DNA of 64,000 bases from Methylobacterium sp. SyP6R (GCF_019216885.1 NZ_JAAQRC020000001.1:3525001-3589000), one strand, 5' to 3'; counted from the stretch's first letter, positions 1-9,091 are shown. The notes: generated from the letters alone by a model not told the origin. Program-made: numbers and translations.

Positions 1-774
1 GACGACGCTCTCGACCAGGGCCGCCGGGTCGAAGGGCTCGGCCGCGAGGTCGAGGCGGCCGGCCTCGATCTTCGAGAAGTCGAGAATGCCGTCGATGAGC
101 GAGAGAAGCGCCTCGCCGGAGGTCTTCACCGCCTCGGCATAGGTGCGCTGCTCGGGGCTCAGGGAAGTATCGAGCATCAGGTCGGCCATGCCCATGATGC
201 CGTTGAGCGGCGTGCGGAATTCGTGGCTGACGCTGGCGATGAACCGGGACTTCGCCACGCTCGCGGCCTCGGCCCGGCTGCGCGCCTCCTCGAGGAAGCG
301 GGCGGATTCGACCCGCTCGGTGACGTCACGGCCCGCGCGCAGTACCTCGGGCCGCCCGTCGCGCCCGGCGGTCACGGTCTCCACGAAGGCGAACCAGCGA
401 ACGGCGCCGCCCCCGGCCGGCAGGATCGCGAGATCGACGAGGCGGGCCCCGTCGGCGCGGTGGCGCATCTCGCCCCGCTCGACCACCTCGGCCTCCCGGG
501 TGGTGCCGAGCAGTCCCTCGGGCGTGGTGTCGAGGAGGGCGGCGAAGCCCTGGTTGGCGAAGGTGATGCGGCCCTCGGCATCGCGCTGGACGACGAGCTC
601 GATCTGCGCCTCGACCAGGCTACGGTAGCGCTGCTCGCTCTCGGAGGTCCGCCAGACGAGATCGTGCAGGCGCTCGACCTCGCCCTCGCTCCGGCTTCGG
701 GTCAGGCGGCTCCATCGCGCCGTCGCCCATGCGAGAACGGCCAGGAATCCGATCGCCGCGCAGAGCCACACCAT
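1..774 (-). CDS. PAS-domain sensor histidine kinase (N-terminal part, cut by window edge)
   Basis: This is the first 258 codons of a membrane-anchored hybrid-type or classic histidine kinase; the 3' part with the ATPase domain lies outside the window. One hydrophobic segment (residues about 2-18) is followed by a short coiled linker, a PAS/PAC domain (about 45-155, ending in the typical RDVTER) and a HisKA dimerisation domain with the H-box [10 protein letters not shown], where His184 is the predicted phosphoacceptor. The reading frame stays open to base 1. I chose the ATG at 774 because it opens directly with the membrane segment. The signal sensed and the partner regulator cannot be told from what is visible. 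The family assignment is firm; the exact architecture after HisKA is unknown. Confidence 0.9.
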   Translation of the reverse strand, partial: MVWLCAAIGFLAVLAWATARWSRLTRSRSEGEVERLHDLVWRTSESEQRYRSLVEAQIELVVQRDAEGRITFANQGFAALLDTTPEGLLGTTREAEVVERGEMRHRADGARLVDLAILPAGGGAVRWFAFVETVTAGRDGRPEVLRAGRDVTERVESARFLEEARSRAEAASVAKSRFIASVSHEFRTPLNGIMGMADLMLDTSLSPEQRTYAEAVKTSGEALLSLIDGILDFSKIEAGRLDLAAEPFDPAALVESVV

Positions 775-914
775 TCCGCATCCTCCCGGGCCATATCGAG
801 GGCCGAAGATGGCGGGTGGAACTGAAAGATGAGTGGCGAAAGTGGCTTAGCGGGATCTTCGGTCGATCGTGCAAATTCGGCGGCCTGCGATCAGATCCCG
901 TTAACCGCGATACG

Positions 915-2453
915 TCACGCCGCCGCCGGCCGCCGGTCCGAGCGGCTGCGGTAGGACAGGGCCTCGGCGAGGTGGAGGCGGCGCACCCGCGCCTCGCCGT
1001 CGAGGTCGGCAAGCGTGCGGGCGACGCGCAACACCCGGTGGAAGCCGCGGGCGGAGAGCCGCATGGCGTCGGCCGCGTCGCGGATCAGCGCCATCCCCTC
1101 CGGATCGGGCCGGGCCGCCTCCTCGATCAGGGTGGCCGGGCATGAGGCATTGGTGGTGCCGGCGGGCTGGCGGGCCTCGGCGTAGCGCCGCTCCTGCAGG
1201 AGGCGCGCCGCGGCGACCCGGGCGGCGGCCTCCGCCGAGCCCTCGTCCGGCGGCGGCAGGATCAGGTCGGCGGCTGTGACCGCCGGCACCTCGATCTGGA
1301 GGTCGATGCGGTCGAGGAGCGGGCCGGAGAGCCGGGCCTGGTACTGCGCGACGCAGCGCTCGTTGGGCCCGCGCCGGCAGGCGAAGCCCGGCTCCGTCGC
1401 CTGGCCGCAGCGGCACGGATTCATGGCGGCCACCAGTTGGAACCGGGCTGGGTAGGTCACCCGGTGGTTGGCCCGGGCGATCATGACGTTGCCGGTCTCC
1501 AGCGGCTGGCGCAGGGAATCGAGCACCTGGCCGTTGAACTCGGGCAACTCGTCGAGGAAGAGCACGCCGCCATGGGCGAGCGACACCTCGCCGGGCCGGG
1601 CGCCGATACCGCCGCCGACGAGCGCCGCCATCGAGGCCGAGTGGTGCGGCGCCCGGAACGGCCGGCGGTTCGACAGCGCGCCGTCCTTCAGCGTGCCGGC
1701 GACCGACTGGATCATCGAGACTTCGAGCAGTTCGCGAGGGCCCAGCGGCGGCAGGATCGAGGGCAGCCGGGCGGCCAGCATCGACTTGCCGGCTCCCGGC
1801 GGGCCGTTCATCAACAGATTGTGGGCTCCGGCGGCGGCGATCTCCAGAGCGCGCTTCGCGCCCTCCTGGCCCTTGATCTCGCGCAGGTCCGGTAGCGCGC
1901 CGGCGGCGGCGGCCACCGCCGGCACCGGTCGGGCCATGACCTGCGTGCCCTTGAAGTGGTTGGCGAGCTGGATCAGCGAGCGCGGCGCCAGCACGTCCAT
2001 GTCGCCGGCGGCCCAGGCGGCCTCCGGGCCGCTCGCCGCCGGGCAGATCAGCCCGAGGCCCCTCGCATTGGCGGCCATGGCGGCCGGCAGCACGCCGGCC
2101 ACCGCCGTGAGGCTGCCGTCGAGCGCCAGTTCGCCGAGGACGCAATAACCGGACAGAGCGTCCGCCGGCAGGGCACCGATGGCACACATCATGCCGAGCG
2201 CGATCGGCAGGTCGTAGTGGGAGCCTTCCTTGGGCAGGTCGGCGGGGGCGAGGTTGACGGTGATGCGCTTGGCCGGCAGCGCCAAGCCCGAGGCGATCAA
2301 GGCCGAGCGCACCCGCTCGCGGGATTCCGCCACCGCCTTGTCGGGCAGCCCGACCACCGTGAAGGCGACGGCGCCGGGCGTGATCTGCACCTGCACGTCG
2401 ACGGCGCGCGCCTCGATCCCCTCGAAGGCGACGGTGGCGACGCGGGTGACCAT
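915..2453 (-). CDS. YifB/ComM family Mg-chelatase-like AAA ATPase
   Basis: The 512-residue protein has the three-part layout of the ComM/YifB family: an N-terminal Lon-protease-like fold (about 1-165), an AAA+ Mg-chelatase core with Walker A GPPGAGKS at 217-224 and Walker B VLFLDELPEF at 297-306, a cysteine cluster (CRCG and two further Cys before the SGPLLDRID sensor), and a C-terminal helical domain. In Vibrio and other bacteria ComM is a hexameric helicase that helps branch migration during natural transformation and recombination; in this organism the role is inferred only. The length is normal for the family. It is transcribed alone, ahead of a plausible promoter at 2487-2515. Confidence 0.93.
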   Translation of the reverse strand: MVTRVATVAFEGIEARAVDVQVQITPGAVAFTVVGLPDKAVAESRERVRSALIASGLALPAKRITVNLAPADLPKEGSHYDLPIALGMMCAIGALPADALSGYCVLGELALDGSLTAVAGVLPAAMAANARGLGLICPAASGPEAAWAAGDMDVLAPRSLIQLANHFKGTQVMARPVPAVAAAAGALPDLREIKGQEGAKRALEIAAAGAHNLLMNGPPGAGKSMLAARLPSILPPLGPRELLEVSMIQSVAGTLKDGALSNRRPFRAPHHSASMAALVGGGIGARPGEVSLAHGGVLFLDELPEFNGQVLDSLRQPLETGNVMIARANHRVTYPARFQLVAAMNPCRCGQATEPGFACRRGPNERCVAQYQARLSGPLLDRIDLQIEVPAVTAADLILPPPDEGSAEAAARVAAARLLQERRYAEARQPAGTTNASCPATLIEEAARPDPEGMALIRDAADAMRLSARGFHRVLRVARTLADLDGEARVRRLHLAEALSYRSRSDRRPAAA

Positions 2454-2486
2454 GCGGGACGGCTTTCGGGCTGGCGATCTGCCGCT

Positions 2487-2515
2487 ACGTTAGTTCGCGG
2501 GCCGCCCCGGCACAA
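2487..2515 (-). promoter_or_regulatory. candidate sigma-70 promoter for the YifB gene
   Basis: Read on the minus strand there is a -35-like TTGTGC (2510-2515) and a -10-like TAACGT (2487-2492) with a 17-bp spacer, about 30 bp upstream of the ATG at 2453. The match is moderate and unproven. Confidence 0.4.
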
Positions 2516-2565
2516 CCCGGAACCGCAAAAGTGCATTCCAGAGACGAAAAAGACCGCCCAACACG

Positions 2566-2589
2566 AAAAAGCCCGGCACGGGGCCGGGC
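2566..2589 (-). terminator. intrinsic terminator of rpsT
   Basis: On the minus strand a 7-bp perfect GC stem (GCCCGGC / GCCGGGC, 2571-2577 with 2583-2589, 5-nt loop) is followed at once by TTTTT (2566-2570). It lies about 60 bp after the rpsT stop codon and is a textbook Rho-independent terminator. Confidence 0.88.
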
Positions 2590-2649
2590 CATTTCCTCTC
2601 GTCCCACGGACCACCCGCCGTGCCGGCGCCGGTCCTTGGGGAAGGCGCG

Positions 2650-2925
2650 TTACGCCTGGGCGGCCTGCAGGCCCTTCACGCGGGCGGCGAGGCGCGAGAC
2701 CTTCCGCGACGCGGTGTTCTTGTGCACGATCCCCTTCTGGGACGCGCGCATGATCTCGGGCTCGGCGCTGCGCAGGGCGGTCATGGCGTCGCCATGATTG
2801 CCGGCCTCGATCGCCTCCTCGACCTTACGGATGAAGGTGCGCATGCGGCTGCGGCGCGAGCGGTTGACTGCCGTACGCTTGGCAATCTTGCGGGTCATCT
2901 TCTTGGCCGACACGGTGTTGGCCAT
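2650..2925 (-). CDS. rpsT: 30S ribosomal protein S20
   Basis: A 91-residue, Lys/Arg/Ala-rich helical protein beginning [10 protein letters not shown], with the conserved [10 protein letters not shown] and the C-terminal [12 protein letters not shown] of S20. It binds 16S rRNA early in assembly of the small subunit. Length and sequence are typical of alphaproteobacterial S20. It is monocistronic, with a strong promoter at 3048-3076, a leader of about 115 nt containing GC hairpins, and an intrinsic terminator at 2566-2589. E. coli S20 represses its own translation; whether that holds here cannot be judged from sequence. Confidence 0.98.
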   Translation of the reverse strand: MANTVSAKKMTRKIAKRTAVNRSRRSRMRTFIRKVEEAIEAGNHGDAMTALRSAEPEIMRASQKGIVHKNTASRKVSRLAARVKGLQAAQA

Positions 2926-3047
2926 CGGCGTTCCTCATTCAAAAAAGCGAGGCCCGAGCGATCCCGGCGGGATCGTGGCGTCGCGTGTCAGGGCATGGAA
3001 GCACGGGCAACCCGCCGGGCGAAAGCCCGCAGGTCCGCGAGCCGCGG

Positions 3048-3076
3048 TCTATAGACGCGACCGGGCGGATCGTCAA
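3048..3076 (-). promoter_or_regulatory. sigma-70 type promoter of rpsT
   Basis: Minus strand -35 TTGACG (3071-3076) and -10 TATAGA (3048-3053) are separated by 17 bp. The predicted start of transcription is near 3041, giving a leader of about 115 nt before the S20 start codon. The same TTGACG/TATAG layout precedes rpmB. Confidence 0.75.
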
Positions 3077-3151
3077 TGGCGGGCGCCGCCGAGGCCGGAA
3101 CACTCTGGCCGCTCAATGGTTGAGGTTCCCACACAGACACGGGAGATCCCC

Positions 3152-3367
3152 ATGATCCGTTCCGCTTCCCTCCTCGCTGCCGGCCTCCTCGCCGTGGCAG
3201 GCGTAGCGATCCCGCACCAGGCCGAGGCCAAGGGCTGCATCAAGGGCGCGATCGTCGGCGGGCTCGCCGGCAAGGCGGTCGGCCACGGCAAGGCCGGCGC
3301 CGCGGCCGGCTGCGCGGTGGGCCACCACAACGCCAACAAGAAGGCGAGCCAGGCCCAGGGCCAGTAA
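3152..3367 (+). CDS. small secreted glycine-zipper-like protein
   Basis: A 71-residue protein with a signal peptide (MIRSASLLAA, cleavage expected after AEA near residue 26) and a short mature part made of GAIVGGLAGKAVGHGKAG, a glycine-zipper-like repeat seen in small outer-membrane or periplasmic proteins of Rhizobiales. Two cysteines and three histidines are present in the mature part. No enzyme motif is visible and I do not know its function. It is monocistronic, with a possible terminator hairpin at 3424-3454. The start is the only ATG in a good context (GGGAGATCCCC just upstream). Confidence 0.75.
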   Translation: MIRSASLLAAGLLAVAGVAIPHQAEAKGCIKGAIVGGLAGKAVGHGKAGAAAGCAVGHHNANKKASQAQGQ

Positions 3368-3423
3368 GCGCACGGGCGGTGCGCGCGGGGCGGTAGGCCG
3401 CTCCCGCACCTCGGGCTTATAAG

Positions 3424-3454
3424 GGGGCGGCTCCGGCAGCGGGGCCGCCCCTTT
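3424..3454 (+). terminator. terminator-like hairpin after the glycine-zipper gene
   Basis: An 8-bp perfect stem GGGGCGGC / GCCGCCCC (3424-3431 with 3444-3451) is followed by only three T. It sits between the small secreted gene and queC; efficiency as a terminator is uncertain. Confidence 0.5.
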
Positions 3455-3482
3455 CGCATAGGCCCATATGACTGGAGCCCGC

Positions 3483-4190
3483 ATGACGTCCCCCGACGGC
3501 GCCCTGGTCCTGTTCTCCGGTGGACAGGATTCCGCCACCTGCCTCGCCTGGGCCCTCGACCGCTTCACCCATGTCGAGACCCTCGGCTTCGATTACGGCC
3601 AGCGCCACCGGATCGAGCTGGATTGCAGGGTGACCTTGCGCGCCGAGATGACCCGGATCGTCCCGGCCTTCGCCGGGCGGCTGGGCGACGACCACACCCT
3701 GTCCCTCGCCGCCCTCGGCGAGGTGTCGGAGACGGCGCTGACCCGCGAGACCGCCATCGCCATGGAGGCGACTGGTCTTCCCAATACCTTCGTGCCGGGC
3801 CGCAACCTCGTCTTCCTCACCTTCGCGGCCGCCCTCGCCTATCGCCGGGGCCTGCGCCACGTCGTCGGCGGCATGTGCGAGACGGATTTTTCCGGCTATC
3901 CCGATTGCCGCGACGACACGATCAAGGCGCTGCAAGTCGCGCTCAATCTCGGCATGGATCGCCGCTTCGTGCTGCACACGCCGTTGATGTGGATCGACAA
4001 GGCCGAGACCTGGCGGCTCGCCCGCGACCTCGGCGGCGAGGCCCTGGTCGATCTCATCGTGCGCGAGAGCCATACCTGCTACCTCGGCGAGCGCGGCGCG
4101 CTGCACGACTGGGGCCATGGCTGCGGCACCTGCCCGGCCTGTCGCTTGCGCGCCGCCGGCTATGCGCGGTTCCGCGCCGAGGATGCGTGA
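3483..4190 (+). CDS. queC: 7-cyano-7-deazaguanine synthase
   Basis: QueC converts 7-carboxy-7-deazaguanine to preQ0 with ATP and ammonia, in the queuosine tRNA modification pathway. The PP-loop motif FSGGQDS lies at the N-terminus and the C-terminal zinc site (C-x..-HGCGTCPAC) is intact. About 235 residues is the usual length. An in-frame ATG also exists at 3468, but the ATG at 3483 has a GGAG six bases upstream and puts the PP-loop at the normal distance from the N-terminus, so I prefer it. No queD, queE or queF gene lies nearby, and I saw no preQ1 riboswitch in the upstream 115 bases. Confidence 0.96.
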   Translation: MTSPDGALVLFSGGQDSATCLAWALDRFTHVETLGFDYGQRHRIELDCRVTLRAEMTRIVPAFAGRLGDDHTLSLAALGEVSETALTRETAIAMEATGLPNTFVPGRNLVFLTFAAALAYRRGLRHVVGGMCETDFSGYPDCRDDTIKALQVALNLGMDRRFVLHTPLMWIDKAETWRLARDLGGEALVDLIVRESHTCYLGERGALHDWGHGCGTCPACRLRAAGYARFRAEDA

Positions 4191-4254
4191 GCGGCGCTTG
4201 CGGCCTGCCCTGCGGTTCGCGCAGAGTGCGCCGCAAACACGGGAGGAGAGACGC

Positions 4255-5421
4255 ATGACCGCCTGCATCGTCGGCTGGAGCCATACGCCGTTCGGCAAGC
4301 ACGATGCCGAGACCGTCGAGAGCCTGATCGTCCGGGTGACCAACGAGGCGCTGGCCCATGCGGGGATCGGCCCGCAGGACGTCGACGAGATCGTGCTCGG
4401 CCACTACAATGCCGGCTTCACCCCGCAGGACTTCACCGCCTCCCTGGTGCTCCAGGCCGACGAGGGTTTTCGGTTCAAGCCGGCGACCCGGGTCGAGAAT
4501 GCCTGCGCCACCGGCTCGGCGGCGGTGCACCAAGGCATCAAGACCATCGAGGCCAAGCGCGCCCGGGTGGTGCTGGTGGTCGGCGTCGAGCAGATGACCC
4601 GCACGCCCGGCGCGGAGATCGGCCGCACCCTGCTGAAGGCCTCCTACCTGCCGGAGGACGGCGACAACCCGGCGGGCTTCGCCGGCGTGTTCGGCAACAT
4701 CGCCGGCGCCTATTTCCAGCGCCACGGCGACCAGTCCGACGCGCTGGCGATGATCGCCGCCAAGAACCACCGGAACGGCGTCCAGAACCCCTACGCGCAG
4801 ATGCGCAAGGATCTCGGCTTCGAGTTCTGCCGCACCGAGTCGGACAAGAACCCCTTCGTCGCCGGCCCGCTCAAGCGCACCGATTGCTCGCTGGTCTCGG
4901 ACGGCGCCGCGGCGGTCGTGCTGGCCGATACCGAGACGGCTTTGCGGATGCGCCGCGCCGTCGCCTTCCGGGCCACGGCGCATGCGCAGGATTTCCTGCC
5001 GATGTCGAAGCGCGACGTGCTGAGGTTCGAGGGTGCCGCCACCGCCTGGGCCCGGGCGCTCGGCCAGGCCGGCATCACCCTCGACGACCTGTCGCTGGTC
5101 GAGACCCACGATTGCTTCACGGTCGCGGAGCTGATCGAGTACGAGGCGATGGGCCTGACAGGTGAGGGCCGCGGCGCCGACGCGATCCGCGAGGGCTGGA
5201 CCACCAAGGAGGGCAAGCTTCCGGTCAACCCGTCCGGCGGGCTGAAGGCCAAGGGCCACCCGATCGGTGCCACCGGCGTATCGATGCACGCGCTCTCGGC
5301 GATGCAGCTCTGCGGCGAGGCCGGCGGCATGCAGATCCCGGACGCGACGCTCGCCGGCGTGTTCAACATGGGCGGCGTCGCGGTGGCGAACTACGTCAGC
5401 GTGCTCGAGCGCATCAAGTAA
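4255..5421 (+). CDS. thiolase family protein (acetyl-CoA acetyltransferase / SCP-x type)
   Basis: The 388-residue protein is a thiolase-superfamily acyltransferase. The nucleophilic Cys sits in VENACATGS (near residue 86), a second active-site segment is ETHDCFTVAE, and the C-terminal NPSGGLKAKGHPIGATG supplies the catalytic His. The HDCF segment and overall pattern are nearer to the SCP-x-like thiolases than to biosynthetic PhaA. The substrate is not evident; degradation or exchange of acyl-CoA esters is likely. The ATG at 4255 has a strong GGGAGGAG upstream. An MFS transporter follows 21 bp later and may be co-transcribed. Confidence 0.9.
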   Translation: MTACIVGWSHTPFGKHDAETVESLIVRVTNEALAHAGIGPQDVDEIVLGHYNAGFTPQDFTASLVLQADEGFRFKPATRVENACATGSAAVHQGIKTIEAKRARVVLVVGVEQMTRTPGAEIGRTLLKASYLPEDGDNPAGFAGVFGNIAGAYFQRHGDQSDALAMIAAKNHRNGVQNPYAQMRKDLGFEFCRTESDKNPFVAGPLKRTDCSLVSDGAAAVVLADTETALRMRRAVAFRATAHAQDFLPMSKRDVLRFEGAATAWARALGQAGITLDDLSLVETHDCFTVAELIEYEAMGLTGEGRGADAIREGWTTKEGKLPVNPSGGLKAKGHPIGATGVSMHALSAMQLCGEAGGMQIPDATLAGVFNMGGVAVANYVSVLERIK

Positions 5422-5442
5422 CTCTGGCAAAGGCGCAGGGCC

Positions 5443-6708
5443 ATGACGGCTTTCCTGGTCCTGCTGCTCGCCTACACGATCAGCCAGTTCGACCGCGGTT
5501 TCCTGGCGATGGTCGCGCCCGATCTCGGGCCCGATCTCGGCCTCGCCCCCTCCGACCTGGCGCTGCTCTCGGCGGGCTGGTTCCTGGCTTTCGCATTGGG
5601 ACAGGTGCCGACCGGACTCCTCCTCGACCGGGTCGGGCCGCGGCGCACCGTGGCGGGCTTCCTGGTGCTGGCGGCCTTCGGGGCGGGGCTCCTCGGCCTG
5701 GCGCACGGCTTTGCCGGCGCCGCCGCTGCGATGGCGCTGATCGGGCTCGGCTGCGCGCCGGCCCTGATGGGCGGGCTCTACCTGTTCGGGCGGTCCTACC
5801 CGCCGGAGCGCTTCGCCATGCTGTCCTCGGTGATGATCGGGCTCGGCACGTCCGGGGACCTCCTCGGTTCCACGCCTCTGGCGCTGGCGAGCCACGCCTT
5901 CGGCTGGCGCACGATCCTGTTCGGGCTCGCCCTCGTCACCCTGGCGGCGGCCGGGCTGGTCCTGTGGCTGATCGCGGATCCGCCGCAGCTCGCCGATCCG
6001 CTCAGAACCTCGGTCTGGCGCGGTTTTGCCGAGGTCGCCCGGATGCGGGCCCTGTGGCCTGTCCTTCCCGTGGTGTTCGTCAGCTACGCCGTCGTCATCG
6101 CGACGCGCTCGCTCTGGGTCGGATCCTATCTCGGCAGCGTCCACGGCCTCGACGCGCTCCAGCGCGGCAACGGCACGCTGGCGATGAGCGCCGCCATGGC
6201 GGCCGGCGCCATCGGCTACGGGCCGCTGGAGCGGCTGGTGCGCGATCCGAAGCGCACGGCCTTCGCGGGCTGCCTCGTCACCGGGCTGGCGCTCTCAGGG
6301 CTCGGCCTGTTCGGCGGCGGCTCCACCGCGCTGGCCGTCGCGCTCCTGGCGCTGACCGGTGCGGCGGGCCTGAGCTACGGCATCCTGATGGCCCATGCGC
6401 GGCTTTTCTTCCCCGCCCACCTGCTCGGGCGCGGCGTCGCCTTCATGAACATCGTCTTCATGGGCGGGGCGGCGGCGATCCAGGGCCTGTCTGCCCTGTT
6501 CGTGCTGGAAACCGGCGGGCTTTCCCCCGACGCGCTCTACGGCCGGCTGTTCCTGGCCTACGGGCTGGCGCTGCTGGCGGCGACGGCGGTGTATGCCTTC
6601 GCGCCGCGGGAGCCGGTGTTCAAGCGGGTCGAGACGACGCGCGATGGACAGGGCACGGAAAAACTGCGCTCGGGCAGCCGAAATGCTCCCATCGAAGACA
6701 CGCCCTGA
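5443..6708 (+). CDS. MFS transporter
   Basis: A 421-residue, very hydrophobic protein with about twelve membrane segments and the motif-A-like LLDRVGPRRTV in the first cytoplasmic loop (about residue 62-72). The first helix contains the SQFDRGF pattern seen in anion:cation symporter-like MFS proteins. It lies 21 bp downstream of the thiolase, so the cargo may be a carboxylate or its precursor whose CoA ester the thiolase handles; this is only context. The C-terminal 30 residues are polar. The next gene is convergent and starts its stop codon 2 bp away. Confidence 0.85.
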   Translation: MTAFLVLLLAYTISQFDRGFLAMVAPDLGPDLGLAPSDLALLSAGWFLAFALGQVPTGLLLDRVGPRRTVAGFLVLAAFGAGLLGLAHGFAGAAAAMALIGLGCAPALMGGLYLFGRSYPPERFAMLSSVMIGLGTSGDLLGSTPLALASHAFGWRTILFGLALVTLAAAGLVLWLIADPPQLADPLRTSVWRGFAEVARMRALWPVLPVVFVSYAVVIATRSLWVGSYLGSVHGLDALQRGNGTLAMSAAMAAGAIGYGPLERLVRDPKRTAFAGCLVTGLALSGLGLFGGGSTALAVALLALTGAAGLSYGILMAHARLFFPAHLLGRGVAFMNIVFMGGAAAIQGLSALFVLETGGLSPDALYGRLFLAYGLALLAATAVYAFAPREPVFKRVETTRDGQGTEKLRSGSRNAPIEDTP

Positions 6709-6710
6709 TC

Positions 6711-7346
6711 TCAGATCGGGTGCAGGAGCGTGTCGCAGGCTTGCACCAGAACCTCGAACTCGGCGCGGCTCGGCGGTTCGCCACCGGCCTCGTTCCGCAT
6801 GAGCCTATCGCCGACCCCGAGGGCGGCGAAGCACTGATCGACCAGTGGCTCCGGCAGCACCCCGCGGAAGCTCATCTCGTCGACGAGGCGCCGGGCAGGG
6901 GCATCAGTGAGCCGCATTCCGTGAGCGCGCGCGACATCCTGGAGGATTGCCGTGAGAATGGGTAGGAGCGACAGGCAGGCGACATCGATCAGCCCGGCCT
7001 CGGCGGCCGCGCGCGCCCTCGCGATGAGAGCCGCATGGTCGGATGAGGTCGACGTTTCCTCGTCGGTGAGCACAACCAGCTCGAACCGCCAGCCGGGCCG
7101 GTCGGAGACGCGCTCCGCCAGGCCGACGACATCGTTCGACCCTTTCAGGGCAGCATGCCGCTTGATCTCGACCACGACGTTGTCCGCGTCGCTGCGGGCG
7201 ACGAGGTCGGGTGCGGTATCCCGCATGAAGTCCGGAAGATGGCGGGGCTCCGGCCGCTCGACCACGTCGTAGCCGAGGGTCCGGTACTGGCGGGCGATCC
7301 GCCTCTGGGTCCGGGTCTCGGCGGAGCGATCGGATTTCGGTCTCAT
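6711..7346 (-). CDS. PD-(D/E)XK nuclease-like protein paired with RusA-like resolvase
   Basis: I do not recognise this 211-residue protein by name. Its first 65 residues look like a restriction-endonuclease fold: a basic helix (RTQRRIARQYRTLGYDVV), then APDLVA with Asp47 and VVVEIKRH with Glu60 and Lys62, spaced as in a PD-(D/E)XK active site. The remainder is helical with no clear motif. Its start codon overlaps the stop codon of the upstream RusA-like gene by 4 bases (ATGA), so the two are translationally coupled. A role in DNA repair, recombination or defence is inferred from the two nuclease signatures. Mutational loss of activity cannot be excluded. Confidence 0.7.
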   Translation of the reverse strand: MRPKSDRSAETRTQRRIARQYRTLGYDVVERPEPRHLPDFMRDTAPDLVARSDADNVVVEIKRHAALKGSNDVVGLAERVSDRPGWRFELVVLTDEETSTSSDHAALIARARAAAEAGLIDVACLSLLPILTAILQDVARAHGMRLTDAPARRLVDEMSFRGVLPEPLVDQCFAALGVGDRLMRNEAGGEPPSRAEFEVLVQACDTLLHPI

Positions 7347-7789
7347 CCCAGATCCTCCTCACCGCGGCTCCGCCACAGACGGACATGCAGGAACTCGTCA
7401 CCGCCTGAGAATGCCATCGCGAGCGGCAGGGACATAGACCGAACGATGAACCGGCCGTTGATGTTGCGCCAGTTCGAGGTCGCGTCCTTCACCTGATGGT
7501 CGTCCTGATAGGCGATCCCCTGAAGCGCGTCCTGGATCGGCTTCAGCAGGTTGTCGCGATCGGCGATGCGGCGCTCGGAGTAGTGGGTGACGCGCAATTC
7601 CAGGTCGCCGCCGAACGGTGCCTGCGCGACGGGCCACGCGGCGGATGCCGCAGCGGCCACCTTCACCTTCCACGCCTGGAGCAAGACCCGTCTCAGCGCT
7701 TGAGCCGAAACCGGGCGCCCGATCACGCAGAACTCGAAATCCGGTCGGCGGACATCGTCGGGACGGTCACGGGCCGTCGGGGGCGGCAT
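7343..7789 (-). CDS. RusA-like Holliday junction resolvase
   Basis: A 148-residue protein with the RusA signature: DRDNLLKPIQDAL followed by YQDDHQVKD. Asp77, Asp79, Lys83 and the pair Asp96/Asp97 match the acidic and lysine residues known to be essential in E. coli RusA, which is a dimeric nuclease that cuts four-way junctions. Chromosomal rusA genes are often prophage remnants, but no phage gene is adjacent here. The gene is first of a two-gene unit, overlapping a PD-(D/E)XK-like gene by 4 bases; bolA lies 51 bp upstream on the same strand. RusA proteins are usually about 120 residues; the extra length is at both ends. Confidence 0.8.
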   Translation of the reverse strand: MPPPTARDRPDDVRRPDFEFCVIGRPVSAQALRRVLLQAWKVKVAAAASAAWPVAQAPFGGDLELRVTHYSERRIADRDNLLKPIQDALQGIAYQDDHQVKDATSNWRNINGRFIVRSMSLPLAMAFSGGDEFLHVRLWRSRGEEDLG

Positions 7790-7840
7790 GCGCGACTGAC
7801 CTCAGGGGCATGGTAGAATCGCTCTGGCGCGCCAGCCGCC

Positions 7841-8113
7841 CTACCCCGCCTCCCCCGGCGTCCGCGCCCGCAGCGCCAGGGCGTGCAGGCCGCGCTTGAA
7901 CGCGTCGTCGAGGAGCGCATTCACCATGCGGTGGCGCTCGACGCGGCTCTTTCCCTCGAAGGCCGCCGACACCACATCGAGACGGAAGTGAGTTCCCCCC
8001 CCTTCGCGCCAGCCGGAATGACCGGCATGCTGGTGTGATTCGTCGACGACGCTCAGCGCCGTCGGCGCCAGGCGCTCCTCCAGCGTCGTCCTGATCCAGT
8101 CGCCCAGGCTCAT
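7841..8113 (-). CDS. bolA: BolA family protein
   Basis: A 90-residue BolA/IbaG-type protein with a class II KH-like fold, recognised from DESHQHAGH, THFRLDVVS and the R-HRMVNALL helix. BolA proteins bind monothiol glutaredoxins and Fe-S clusters, and some act as transcription regulators. The HAGH histidines are cluster ligand candidates. In alphaproteobacteria bolA next to a J-domain gene and cobS is a common order, as here, where the J-protein gene is divergent and starts 134 bp away. Confidence 0.93.
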   Translation of the reverse strand: MSLGDWIRTTLEERLAPTALSVVDESHQHAGHSGWREGGGTHFRLDVVSAAFEGKSRVERHRMVNALLDDAFKRGLHALALRARTPGEAG

Positions 8114-8247
8114 CGCGCACCCGTCCTTAACCTGCTTCGGATCGAGTGACCGGAGCGGGTGCCACCCGTCAAGCCGTCCGGTTCCGCCTGCGGCATCAGG
8201 CCCGCAGGCCTTGTGCCCGCCCCGCCGCCTCTCATAATCGCCCCGTC

Positions 8248-8874
8248 ATGGATCTGAACTCGCCCCTGTTCGACCGCATCCGCATCCGGCCCTCGTGCGA
8301 CGAGCCGAAGAAGGCCGAGGGTCCGGCCTGCGACCGGCCGGGCTGCACCCAGCCCGGGCTGCACAAGGCGCCCAAGGGGCGCAAGCAGGAGGGCCAGTAC
8401 TGGCGCTTCTGCATGCAGCACGTGCGCGAGTACAACGCCTCGTACAATTACTTCGACGGGATGAACGACGCCGCCGTCCAGGCCTACCAGAAGGACGCGG
8501 TGATCGGCCACCGTCCGACCTGGACGATGGGCGTCAATCCCGGGGGCAAGACAGGCGCGAAGCCCGAGGCGCCGCAGCGCGACTGGGACTACGTCGATCC
8601 CCTCGGCATCCTGCGCGGCGAGGGCGCCGGGCCGGCCTCGTCGCGCCGCGCCCGGGCGGAACCGCCGCCGCCGCGCTACTCGGCCCCGGTGCGCAAGGCC
8701 CTCGACGTGCTCGGCCTCGACGAAAGCGCCGATTCCGCCGCCATCAAGGCGCAGTACAAGGTGCTGGTGAAGCGCTTCCACCCCGACGCCAATGGCGGCG
8801 ACCGCTCGTTCGAGGACCGGCTGCGCGACATCATCAAGGCTCACGACACCCTGCGGGGCGCCGGCCTGTGCTGA
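8248..8874 (+). CDS. J-domain protein (DnaJ-like, C-terminal J domain)
   Basis: The 208-residue protein carries its J domain at the C-terminus (about 145-205), with the HPD tripeptide in [10 protein letters not shown] needed to stimulate DnaK ATPase. The N-terminal half has conserved cysteines ([12 protein letters not shown] and a CMQHVREYN segment), suggesting a small metal-binding module. This is the J-protein typically found between bolA and cobS in alphaproteobacteria. Its client is unknown. I used the ATG at 8248 (MDLNSPLF), which is the family start; an upstream extension would add low-complexity Arg-rich sequence. Confidence 0.85.
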   Translation: MDLNSPLFDRIRIRPSCDEPKKAEGPACDRPGCTQPGLHKAPKGRKQEGQYWRFCMQHVREYNASYNYFDGMNDAAVQAYQKDAVIGHRPTWTMGVNPGGKTGAKPEAPQRDWDYVDPLGILRGEGAGPASSRRARAEPPPPRYSAPVRKALDVLGLDESADSAAIKAQYKVLVKRFHPDANGGDRSFEDRLRDIIKAHDTLRGAGLC

Positions 8875-9091
8875 TGCCGGCCCCGCTCTCGCGCCGGGCA
8901 CGGATCTCGCATCCCTGATCCGTCGCCGGAGGGGGTCGAAACTGGGCGCCTGCCCCATATATCCGGGTCAGGCACGTTTGCGCCGGCTCCCCCCGCAGAT
9001 TAATGACATGCGGCGCCCGCCGGTCACCCCGCGCCGTCGCGACATCCGCAGGACGCCCATCGAGGGCCAGGCCTGCTCCGACGAGGTCCGT

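Noticed and set aside
3368..3482. preQ1 riboswitch upstream of queC
   Set aside because: The gap holds only a GC hairpin and no A-rich pseudoknot tail or the expected short CTA-type aptamer pattern.
4054..6144. A 696-codon open frame opposite the thiolase and MFS genes
   Set aside because: Antisense shadow: low-complexity product, while the plus strand has two complete recognisable proteins.
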